Of a stretch of DNA of 8,948 nt, positions 1 to 5,505 are shown one piece after another. Within the stretch, counting starts at the first letter, position 1. Each line of letters begins with the position of its first letter. Under the pieces are notes generated by a model. The model was not told the DNA's origin. It saw nothing but the letters and a program-made list of their open reading frames with translations, and did no database searches. The stretch comes from JAJISK01 sp046759865 (GTDB lineage Archaea > Thermoplasmatota > Thermoplasmata > RBG-16-68-12 > JAJISG01). A program made the translations under genes and the position numbers. The DNA lies in contig JBHIDB010000047.1 in the NCBI GenBank assembly GCA_046759865.1, positions 1 through 8,948 on the forward strand, written 5' to 3'.

Positions 1-2766
1 GGCCGGCTCCACCTGGACGCGAACCATTTCGCCCACCGGGAGAGCGGCCTCCATGGGCTCGCGGAGATGTCCCGGTTGGCTCGGCTGGTCCCCCAGGAGA
101 TGCTTCGCCTCACCCCCGGGACGGCCATCACGGCGATGCAGGTGAACGAGGCCCACTGGCGGGGCTACGTCGTCCTCTGGAAGAAGAACCTGCCCGAGGT
201 CTTCAAGACGGTGGAGGAGCTCGTCCTATGCGACCGCGGCGGCTTCATCCTAGAGCCGCAGGTGGGCATCCACGAGGGGATCGTGGAGGTGGACTACGCC
301 TCCCTGTACCCCCAGATCATGCGGACGTTCAACATCTCGCCGGAGACGATCTTCTGTCCCTGCTGCAAGGAAGACGGCATGGTGGCACCGGGGGTCGGGC
401 ACCACACGTGCGTGCGCCGGAGAGGGCTTATCCCGGTTTATCTGGACCCGGTCTTGGAGAGGAAGAAGTACTACAAACGGCGAAAGAAGGAGAACGGACC
501 GAACCAGGCGGTCTACGAGGCCCGGGATTGCATTCTGAAGTGGATGCTCGTAACGTGTTACGATGGTAGCACGCTAGTCCCATACAAGGAAGCGGGAATC
601 GCGAAAATAGCTCCCATCGCCGAGATCATAGACAGAGCCATCCCCAGTGGTCCAGGAATCGCTTCGCCCTTTGAGGAACTGTGTGTGTATGGGCTGGACT
701 CACAGCAAAACGTCGTCGAGAAACCCGTTAGGAGACTAATCAAGTCCCCCTCGCCCGAGCGGATGGTAAGAATTTCGCTCGTAGGCGGGCGAGAAGTGCT
801 CGTCACGCCTAATCATCGATTCTTTGTTCAAAACGAGACGGGATGGGAGCGGAAACGCGCTGACGCCCTAGAGGTCGGAGAGAAAATTCCCGTAGCGAGG
901 AGTTGGGGTCCGGACGTTTCCAATTCGGCAAAGAGTCTGAATGTGGCTTATGAGTTGTCTCAGAGCCAGGGCCTGAAAGATTTAGAATGTTGGAGGGTCC
1001 GCGGGCCAAGCCTAAGAGAGCGAGCGCAATCGCATTTTAAAGACGTCAATCGACACGCGAGCAACGCAGGATATGCACCGCGAAGTCCCTACATCTGGAA
1101 GGAGACTGGAGTGATCCCTCTCCGTTTCCTCCCTCTCCTCCACCTGCCCCTCGCGGATTGGGACTTACTGGAAACAGCACATGGCCGGCGCCATGGAGGC
1201 GTCCTCAACTTCATTCCCGCAAGGATCGAAATCGACTACGACCTGGGGTTCCTGATTGGTTTCTTCATGGGCGACGGGAGCGGGACCGGGAACATGATTC
1301 GGCTATACGTGGGGATGGATGAATCGGAACTCGTCGGAAAGCTGCTCGATCTTGTTGACAGGAAGTTTGGGGTCATTGGGGTGGTCCGGAAGGAAACCCA
1401 CGCGAGGATGTGGGTTGTTCAATTCAACAGTAGCGGTCTGAAGAGAATCTTCCGAGACGTCCTGCATGTTGGGCCATCGTTCAGGAAAGGAAAACTAGTC
1501 ATCCCCGACTGGCTCTTGAACGCCCCTGAAGATGCGAGAAGGGGTTTTGTTGCAGGTTTGATTGCCAGCGATGGATACATTCATCCCAAGCGGAAAGCGC
1601 AGATTGCCAGCGCTCACAGACCCTTCCTAGAACGGGTTCGGCTGTTGCTTGGAACTTTAGGGATTCCGAGCCACATCTATTCCCAACGGATCCACGACTA
1701 TCCGCTCCACGCTATCCATTTCCCCGTTGCATATCTTGATGGCATTTGGCTGAAGGACCTCCATAAGGCCAAACTCCAAGCATTCCCGCCCTCCGCCTTC
1801 GAGAAGAAAGACGGTGACGTGCTCTTCTACCCAATCAAATCCATCGAGTGGGTTCGCCCGGAGTCGCCTTTTGTGCACTGTTTCGAGGTGGACAATCAAC
1901 CCAAGGGCTTCCTGGTGGAAGGCATGGTCTTTGCCTCAAACTCGTTTGGCTACCAGGGGTATAAAAATGCACGTTATGGTCGGATTGAGTGCCATGAAGC
2001 CATCAACGCCTACGCGCGGGAGCTCCTCGTCCGGAGCGTGCACATCGCCGAGGCGCACGGCTACGAGGTCGTCCATGGCATCGTCGACTCCCTCTGGCTG
2101 CGCCCTCTACCCAGCCATGCCCCGGTGGATGAGGTCGTCCGCCGCATCCAGGACGACATCGGCCTCCCCCTCGACCTGGAGGGCACCTACCGATGGATCG
2201 TTTTCCTGCCCTGCAAGACCACCGGCGTCGGGGCTCTGAACCGCTACTATGGCCTCTTTGAGGACGGGGACATGAAGCTACGGGGCATCGAGGTCCGGCG
2301 GCACGACACGCCTCCCTTCGTCGTCCAAGCCCAGACCGGCATGTTGGAGGTCTTTCGACAGACACAGGACGCCCAGGAGTTCCGGGACGCGATCCCCGCG
2401 GCCATCCAGGTCCTCCGGGAGGCCGCCGAGAACCTCCGGGACGGGGTCGTGCCGCTGGAGGACCTCGTCATCTCCAAGGTCGTGACGAAGCCGCTGGAGG
2501 AGTATGTGGTCCTCAACTACACCGCTGCGGCGCTGCGGCAGCTGAAGGTCCGCGGCTTCAAGACAGAGCCAGGGGAGTACGTCCGCTACGTCATCACCAA
2601 TCGGAGGTCTCGGGACTTCCAGCAGAAGGTGAAGTTCGCCGCCTTCCTCCAGGAGGACGACACGGCGGACGAGTGGGAGTATCTCCGGCTCCTAGCCCGT
2701 TCCGGGGAGACCATGCTGGCGCCCTTCGGCTACACGGAGGAGGGACTCCTCCGAGAACTGGCCTGA
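1..2766 (+). CDS. PolB2-like family B DNA polymerase, 5'-partial, interrupted by an intein
   Basis: The frame is open from base 1, so the ATG at 67 is internal and the true start lies upstream. The 22 codons before it (GRLHLDANHF...) read as the end of the exonuclease-like domain. Without the intein, 459 residues remain. Motif A is DYASLYPQIM (Asp at 292-294). It is followed by a Cys/His cluster (C at 355, 361, 364; H at 400, 403; C at 409). Motif B is KWMLVT joined to SFGYQGY across the intein. Motif C reads HGIVDSLWL (2074-2100) instead of YxDTDS, so the first Asp is Ile while the second, metal-binding Asp (2086) remains. The usual KKRY motif is LNRYYG (2236-2253). This pattern fits the archaeal PolB2 group, described first as inactivated and later, for Sulfolobus Dpo2, as weakly active and damage-linked. 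Family assignment is from memory of motifs; activity is unknown. It ends 45 nt before a convergent gene. Confidence 0.85.
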   Translation, partial: GRLHLDANHFAHRESGLHGLAEMSRLARLVPQEMLRLTPGTAITAMQVNEAHWRGYVVLWKKNLPEVFKTVEELVLCDRGGFILEPQVGIHEGIVEVDYASLYPQIMRTFNISPETIFCPCCKEDGMVAPGVGHHTCVRRRGLIPVYLDPVLERKKYYKRRKKENGPNQAVYEARDCILKWMLVTCYDGSTLVPYKEAGIAKIAPIAEIIDRAIPSGPGIASPFEELCVYGLDSQQNVVEKPVRRLIKSPSPERMVRISLVGGREVLVTPNHRFFVQNETGWERKRADALEVGEKIPVARSWGPDVSNSAKSLNVAYELSQSQGLKDLECWRVRGPSLRERAQSHFKDVNRHASNAGYAPRSPYIWKETGVIPLRFLPLLHLPLADWDLLETAHGRRHGGVLNFIPARIEIDYDLGFLIGFFMGDGSGTGNMIRLYVGMDESELVGKLLDLVDRKFGVIGVVRKETHARMWVVQFNSSGLKRIFRDVLHVGPSFRKGKLVIPDWLLNAPEDARRGFVAGLIASDGYIHPKRKAQIASAHRPFLERVRLLLGTLGIPSHIYSQRIHDYPLHAIHFPVAYLDGIWLKDLHKAKLQAFPPSAFEKKDGDVLFYPIKSIEWVRPESPFVHCFEVDNQPKGFLVEGMVFASNSFGYQGYKNARYGRIECHEAINAYARELLVRSVHIAEAHGYEVVHGIVDSLWLRPLPSHAPVDEVVRRIQDDIGLPLDLEGTYRWIVFLPCKTTGVGALNRYYGLFEDGDMKLRGIEVRRHDTPPFVVQAQTGMLEVFRQTQDAQEFRDAIPAAIQVLREAAENLRDGVVPLEDLVISKVVTKPLEEYVVLNYTAAALRQLKVRGFKTEPGEYVRYVITNRRSRDFQQKVKFAAFLQEDDTADEWEYLRLLARSGETMLAPFGYTEEGLLRELA
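556..1941 (+). mobile_element. LAGLIDADG homing-endonuclease intein in PolB motif B, 462 aa
   Basis: The intein is a protein-splicing element translated in frame with the polymerase. Its first residue is Cys (556-558), its last is Asn (1939-1941), and the +1 extein residue is Ser (1942-1944). Splicing would restore KWMLVT-SFGYQGY, a normal archaeal PolB motif B. Splicing block B is LVTPNHRFFV (Thr 805, His 814). Two dodecapeptide motifs are complete: LGFLIGFFMGDG (Asp 1273) and FVAGLIASDG (Asp 1570), so the endonuclease looks intact. Blocks F and G are HCFEVDNQPKGFLVEG and MVFASN. The penultimate residue is Ser rather than the common His. Base composition differs from the host: 60 of 120 bases are G or C in lines 901-960 and 1621-1680, against 79 of 120 in extein lines 241-300 and 2041-2100. 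This suggests fairly recent acquisition. The site corresponds to the one occupied in active PolB genes of other archaea (LAN/SxYG). Confidence 0.95.
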
Positions 2767-2811
2767 GACGATTACCAGGATCAGAGGGGTGTTGGTCTCG
2801 CCGCCAACATT

Positions 2812-3204
2812 TCAATCGTGCAGGAATAACTCAATCCAGTTGCCATCGGGATCGGTGACGAAGGCCTGGTAACCCTCCGTGCTGGCCGGGTCGATCTCCG
2901 TGGGACCGGCCCCCTTGGCAATGAGTTCTTCATACGCGGCGGGGACGTCGTCCACCACGAATCCGAGGTGATCAAGGCCCTCCCCGGGCACGTATGGGGC
3001 GTGCCATCGGGAGTCCTTGGGATACGCGTTCAGCTCCAGGCGCTGTCCCGAGGTCGCGTCTTCGAGAAGAACCCAATCCCCCCGACCGCCCCCGTACTCA
3101 CGCATGCTGCCACGACCGACCTCCTTCAGCCCGAGAAGTTCCGCATAGAACTTCAGGGACTGGTCCAGGTCGGTGACCCTGATGCCGAAGTAGCGAAGGT
3201 ACAT
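2812..3204 (-). CDS. VOC superfamily (glyoxalase/bleomycin-resistance fold) protein
   Basis: This 130-residue protein has the two beta-alpha-beta-beta-beta modules of the vicinal oxygen chelate fold. The first begins at FGIRVTDLDQSLKFYAELLG (6-25), the second at LDHLGFVVDD (77-86), and it ends with DPDGNWIELF (118-127). Glu57 (RLELN), His79 (DHLGF) and Glu125 (WIELF) fall at three of the four usual metal-ligand positions. The fourth, normally His or Gln near the N-terminus, appears to be Tyr5. Annotation pipelines tend to call such proteins lactoylglutathione lyase, but methylmalonyl-CoA epimerases and dioxygenases share the fold, so the substrate cannot be named. It is the last gene of a minus-strand cluster, 29 nt after the CYTH gene. 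The ATG at 3204 gives the correct N-terminus for the fold. An AT-rich box centred 25 nt upstream could give it its own leaderless transcript. Confidence 0.88.
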   Translation of the reverse strand: MYLRYFGIRVTDLDQSLKFYAELLGLKEVGRGSMREYGGGRGDWVLLEDATSGQRLELNAYPKDSRWHAPYVPGEGLDHLGFVVDDVPAAYEELIAKGAGPTEIDPASTEGYQAFVTDPDGNWIELFLHD

Positions 3205-3226
3205 GGCCCGCCATCGTTGGTGGAAG

Positions 3227-3231
3227 AAATA
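3227..3231 (-). promoter_or_regulatory. Possible TATA-like box before the VOC gene
   Basis: TATTT within GAGTATTTCTTC is centred 25 nt upstream of the ATG at 3204, overlapping the CYTH gap. No Shine-Dalgarno sequence precedes this ATG, which fits leaderless initiation. The match is weak. Confidence 0.25.
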
Positions 3232-3233
3232 CT

Positions 3234-3773
3234 CTACGCCCGTCGGCGGTCGGTGTCCCGTTTCAGGACGAGGTCGCTGTAAGACCCCGCGACCAAGTCC
3301 TCCTCCCGAATGCCTAACACACCGCGCAGTTCGGCAAACTCGGCCCAGGCCCTCTCCTCGTCCCGGGTCGATTCGATGATCCTCTCCAACTCAAGGAACG
3401 CGCCTTGCCCGTCGACCTCATCGAGGTGAATCTGGACCTGGCCCCATCGGTATATCTGGCGCCGCTTCCGCACCTCCACGAGAATCCCCAACGCCTCCCG
3501 GAGGACGGTCCGAAGCGTCGTAGGTTCCGCGACGGAGAGGAGGGAGACGCGGCTTCGTTTGGGGTCCGCCCGGTCCTCACGGCGGTAGTAGATCAGCGTG
3601 CCGGCGTCCTCTCCCTCCACCCGCCGAAGTTTTAGACGGCCCCGCTCGATACGAAAATAGGTGTCCTCCTGGCTGATCTCCGCGACGGGATCCGCGTTCG
3701 CCGCGCACCAGACGGTCTCCTCCCCCAGATCGGGACGACGGGCTTTGAGCTCCAGGAGCCACCTCTCCCCCAT
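3234..3773 (-). CDS. CYTH-domain protein (CyaB/thiamine-triphosphatase-like)
   Basis: This 179-residue protein matches the CYTH (triphosphate tunnel) superfamily, which binds phosphorylated substrates and metal inside a beta-tunnel. Visible motifs are LELKAR (7-12), DTYFRI (37-42), GRLKLR (45-50), LIYYRRED (60-67), VRKRRQIY (100-107), QIHLDEV (113-119) and FLELE (125-129). These supply the basic and acidic tunnel residues. The opening ExExK signature is degenerate: the first Glu is Leu6, leaving LxExK. Members include class IV adenylyl cyclase, thiamine triphosphatase and inorganic triphosphatase; archaeal members are mostly uncharacterised, so no substrate is assigned. The frame stays open upstream to 4088, but that part lies antiphase within the HARP-like gene and has no CYTH features, so the ATG at 3773 is chosen. 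It lies 25 nt after the HARP-like stop codon, and the cluster is probably co-transcribed. Confidence 0.82.
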   Translation of the reverse strand: MGERWLLELKARRPDLGEETVWCAANADPVAEISQEDTYFRIERGRLKLRRVEGEDAGTLIYYRREDRADPKRSRVSLLSVAEPTTLRTVLREALGILVEVRKRRQIYRWGQVQIHLDEVDGQGAFLELERIIESTRDEERAWAEFAELRGVLGIREEDLVAGSYSDLVLKRDTDRRRA

Positions 3774-3795
3774 TGGAACGGAGAGAGAAAGGGGG

Positions 3796-3802
3796 TTTCT
3801 AA
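3796..3802 (-). promoter_or_regulatory. Possible internal TATA-like box before the CYTH gene
   Basis: TTAGAAA is centred 26 nt upstream of the ATG at 3773 and overlaps the TAG stop of the HARP-like gene. Its spacing matches the other boxes in the window. The sequence is a poor TATA match, so this may be an internal promoter or chance. Confidence 0.25.
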
Positions 3803-4266
3803 GCCTTAACGTCCGGGGCCATCTGAACCGAACACTCGACTTCCCGGAGGGTCGCCAGGAGGTTCTCCAGAGACCCTTCCTCCACGGGGACCAACCAAGC
3901 CCGGGCCACGGAGTCGAAATTCCGCCCGGGAACCTTCTTGATGGCCTGAACGAGACTTCGGTCGTAGTCGAATCGGACGACATACTGGCCCCCCGCCCGT
4001 TCCACCGTAACCTCGGGGCGGGCCTTGGGAGGAACCACGGCGCGTTCGTGGAGGTCCGCCAACTCCGGATCCATCTCCACCTCGGCACCTACGGCTTCCA
4101 GGGTGGCCACCGCGTCCGCATAGTAGTGGATAGGGACGGTCCACTCCTTCGTCATGGGGTCGTACCGCCTCCGGTCGAGGGTCTTGACCGCCTTCACCAG
4201 GAATCGGTCGTAGTCGAAGGACAAGACCGCCTCATTCCCCCGGCGACGCATGCTTACACGCGTCAT
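3799..4266 (-). CDS. Tandem HARP-like domain protein
   Basis: This 155-residue protein consists almost entirely of two copies of one module. Copy 1 (about 12-66) has FDYDRFLVKAVKTLDRRRYD then PMTKEWTVP; copy 2 (about 94-151) has FDYDRSLVQAIKKVPGRNFD then SVARAWLVP. The pattern F-x-Y-D/H-x-x-L-[IV]-x8-R-x-[YF]-D-P-x-T-K-x-W resembles the HARP domain of SMARCAL1/HepA-related annealing helicases, which recognises branched or single-/double-strand junction DNA. No helicase domain is attached here. Copy 2 has lost the P-x-T-K part but keeps the Trp. DNA-structure binding, perhaps as a partner of a separate helicase, is inferred from homology seen by eye. The frame could begin at a GTG at 4278, but a TATATA box at 4289-4294 sits 25.5 nt before the ATG at 4266, favouring a leaderless start there. 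It is first in the cluster with the CYTH and VOC genes. Confidence 0.78.
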   Translation of the reverse strand: MTRVSMRRRGNEAVLSFDYDRFLVKAVKTLDRRRYDPMTKEWTVPIHYYADAVATLEAVGAEVEMDPELADLHERAVVPPKARPEVTVERAGGQYVVRFDYDRSLVQAIKKVPGRNFDSVARAWLVPVEEGSLENLLATLREVECSVQMAPDVKA

Positions 4267-4288
4267 CGCGGTGCCCACGGAAGCCTGG

Positions 4289-4294
4289 TATATA
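4289..4294 (-). promoter_or_regulatory. TATA box for the HARP-CYTH-VOC cluster
   Basis: TATATA stands out in a GC-rich stretch (GGCC on one side, CCAGG on the other). It is centred 25.5 nt upstream of the ATG at 4266, the distance from archaeal TATA box to transcription start. The mRNA would therefore begin at the start codon. It lies in the 60-nt gap after pyrE, so the cluster need not depend on read-through. Confidence 0.6.
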
Positions 4295-4326
4295 GGCCCG
4301 AAGAGGGGGTGGCCGAAAGTGCTCCC

Positions 4327-4851
4327 TCAGGGCGCCAGGTCCCTCAGGCTGCGGGCCTGCACGAGGGCTTGCATCGTGATGCCTACGGCCTCCAGGCTCT
4401 CCGCCGCCCCCTCCTCCCGATCCACGACGCACACGGCGTGATCCACGACGGCCCCCTCCCCCCGGAGGAGTTCGGCGCCTCGACGTACGGTTCCTCCCGT
4501 CGTCGTCACGTCCTCCACGACGAGGATCCGTTCGCCTTCCCGGACCTCCCCCTCGTACCGTCGGCCCGTGCCGTGCGCTTGGGACTCCTTCCGGATGATG
4601 ACGTAGGGCAATCCCGTCTCCAGGGCCAAGGCCACGAGGATGGGGACCGCCCCGAGCTCCGTCCCGGCCATCCGTTGGAAACCCTGCGCGTAGGGGCCCA
4701 GCTCCTCCGCCACCCGCATGAGCAGCCCGGGGTCCGTGAAGGCAGCCTTGAGGTCCACGTAGTAGTTGCTCATCTTCCCAGACGTCAGCGTGAAGTCCCC
4801 GAACTGCAGGGCCCCGCTCTTCACCAGGGCCTCCACGAGCGTGCTTACCAA
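4327..4851 (-). CDS. pyrE: Orotate phosphoribosyltransferase
   Basis: The enzyme joins orotate to PRPP, giving orotidine 5'-monophosphate in de novo pyrimidine synthesis in the cytoplasm. The 174 residues match the usual length of the archaeal enzyme. The N-terminal motif GDFTLTSGKMSNYYVDLK (18-35) binds orotate. The flexible loop is RKESQAHGTG (87-96), and the PRPP-binding motif is ILVVEDVTTTGGT (109-121). In the loop, the Lys corresponding to Lys103 of the Salmonella enzyme is Gln91; Lys88 and His93 remain. The start is TTG at 4851, overlapping the end of carS by 7 nt and preceded by a strong AAGGAGGT. A GTG five codons later is possible but 19 nt from that ribosome-binding site. Translation is probably coupled to carS. 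Confidence 0.95.
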   Translation of the reverse strand: MVSTLVEALVKSGALQFGDFTLTSGKMSNYYVDLKAAFTDPGLLMRVAEELGPYAQGFQRMAGTELGAVPILVALALETGLPYVIIRKESQAHGTGRRYEGEVREGERILVVEDVTTTGGTVRRGAELLRGEGAVVDHAVCVVDREEGAAESLEAVGITMQALVQARSLRDLAP

Positions 4852-5405
4852 GGGACCTCCTTCTTGCCCAGTCGATAGCCGAGCAGGTTGATAGCCCTAT
4901 GGAGGGGTGGCGTAACGATGATGATGAGGGCCATCCCGAGGGCGGCTTGGCCCACGAGATAGTGCATGGCCACCCAGGCCGGAAAGGCTACGCCCGTCAC
5001 AACAAACGCCCCGAGCACGAAGTCGTACTGGTCGAGAATGGCCGCCTTCTCCCCGCGCTCGATGCCCCACCGCCGCTTCAGGAAGCTTCCCAGGAGATCC
5101 CCGAGGAGGGCCCCGAAGGCGAGAGCAGCCACAATTCCGAGGAAGACCGGGAAGGGCCCGTAAGAGAAGGGGGTCCCCGGAAAGGGCTGCGTGGCGGCCC
5201 ACATGAGGGTCCCGAGGGCCACCCCGATGAGACCTCCCCCGACGAACCCCCGCCATGTCTTCCCGTCCCCGAAGAGGCGCCGCTTGTCCCGAAGGGTCAC
5301 CCCGAAATCCATGGGGGTGCCCCCGCCCACCAGGGCCGCCGCGGGGTTCGCGATGTAGGCGGGGAGGAAGAACCAGAAGGCCAGGAGCAGGGTGAGGAGG
5401 ACCAC
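4845..5405 (-). CDS. carS: CDP-archaeol synthase (CDP-2,3-bis-(O-geranylgeranyl)-sn-glycerol synthase)
   Basis: This integral membrane enzyme transfers CMP from CTP to unsaturated archaetidic acid, making the CDP-activated precursor of archaeal phospholipids. The 186 residues contain the family signatures (DUF46/CarS): PAYIANPAAALVGGGTPMDF (15-34), LFGDGKTWRG (44-53) and GDLLGSFLKRRWGIERGEKA (102-121) followed by AILDQYDF. The polar motifs GDGKTWRG and KRRWGIERGEK lie in loops that should form the catalytic cytidylyltransferase site. About five hydrophobic segments are visible, near 1-14, 54-72, 84-106, 129-150 and 154-169. The start is GTG at 5405; a stop codon lies a few codons upstream in frame, and a weak GGGGAG precedes it. 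It is the first gene of a carS-pyrE pair and diverges from the KaiC-like ATPase gene across a 100-nt gap. Confidence 0.95.
   Translation of the reverse strand: MVLLTLLLAFWFFLPAYIANPAAALVGGGTPMDFGVTLRDKRRLFGDGKTWRGFVGGGLIGVALGTLMWAATQPFPGTPFSYGPFPVFLGIVAALAFGALLGDLLGSFLKRRWGIERGEKAAILDQYDFVLGAFVVTGVAFPAWVAMHYLVGQAALGMALIIIVTPPLHRAINLLGYRLGKKEVPW
4855..4862 (-). promoter_or_regulatory. Shine-Dalgarno site that sets the pyrE TTG start
   Basis: AAGGAGGT lies inside the last codons of carS, 3 nt before the TTG at 4851. It is the only strong Shine-Dalgarno sequence I noticed in the window. That fits the rule that internal operon genes use ribosome-binding sites while first genes are leaderless. 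The spacing is somewhat short. Confidence 0.6.
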
Positions 5406-5427
5406 TGGCTCCCCAGATGGGCCGCCC

Positions 5428-5433
5428 TATTTC
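5428..5433 (-). promoter_or_regulatory. Probable TATA-like box for carS-pyrE
   Basis: GAAATA (inside TGAAATAG) is centred 25.5 nt upstream of the GTG at 5405. It is a modest TATA match but has the window's consistent spacing. It shares the 100-nt divergent gap with the promoter of the ATPase gene. Confidence 0.4.
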
Positions 5434-5476
5434 AGCCTCGCGACGTTTTCACGCGAGATAACCGCCCCCGCATCCC

Positions 5477-5482
5477 TTTATA
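5477..5482 (+). promoter_or_regulatory. TATA box for the KaiC/RAD55-like ATPase gene
   Basis: TTTATA within CCCTTTATAGCG is centred 26.5 nt before the GTG at 5506. This supports a leaderless transcript and decides between that GTG and open frame further upstream, which reaches back into carS. Confidence 0.65.
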
Positions 5483-5505
5483 GCGACCCCACAGAGGTTT
5501 CGGGC

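Noticed and set aside
1959..1966. TATA-like run (TATAAAAA) in the polymerase gene
   Set aside because: It encodes the conserved Tyr-Lys-Asn of motif B and is explained by AT-leaning codons near the intein; no gene starts properly downstream.
2790..2809. Inverted repeat TGTTGG / CCAACA with an 8-nt loop between the convergent polymerase and VOC genes
   Set aside because: The 6-bp stem is short and lacks a T-run on either strand. Archaeal terminators are mainly U-rich, so it is not called a terminator.
3774..4088. N-terminal extension of the CYTH reading frame
   Set aside because: These codons overlap the HARP-like gene in another frame, are rich in Arg, Trp, Ser and Pro, and add no recognisable domain.
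4267..4278. GTG at 4278 as start of the HARP-like gene
   Set aside because: It lies only about 13 nt from the TATA box centre, too close for a normal transcript; ATG at 4266 fits the spacing.
3661..4878. Long plus-strand open frame (405 codons) opposite the HARP-like and pyrE genes
   Set aside because: Its product is low-complexity in Arg, His, Pro and Gly, matches no family, and lies antisense to two recognisable genes; GC-rich DNA commonly gives such frames.
5392..5505. N-terminal extension of the KaiC-like reading frame
   Set aside because: It would overlap carS and run through the TATA box; the family's N-terminus begins near the GTG at 5506.
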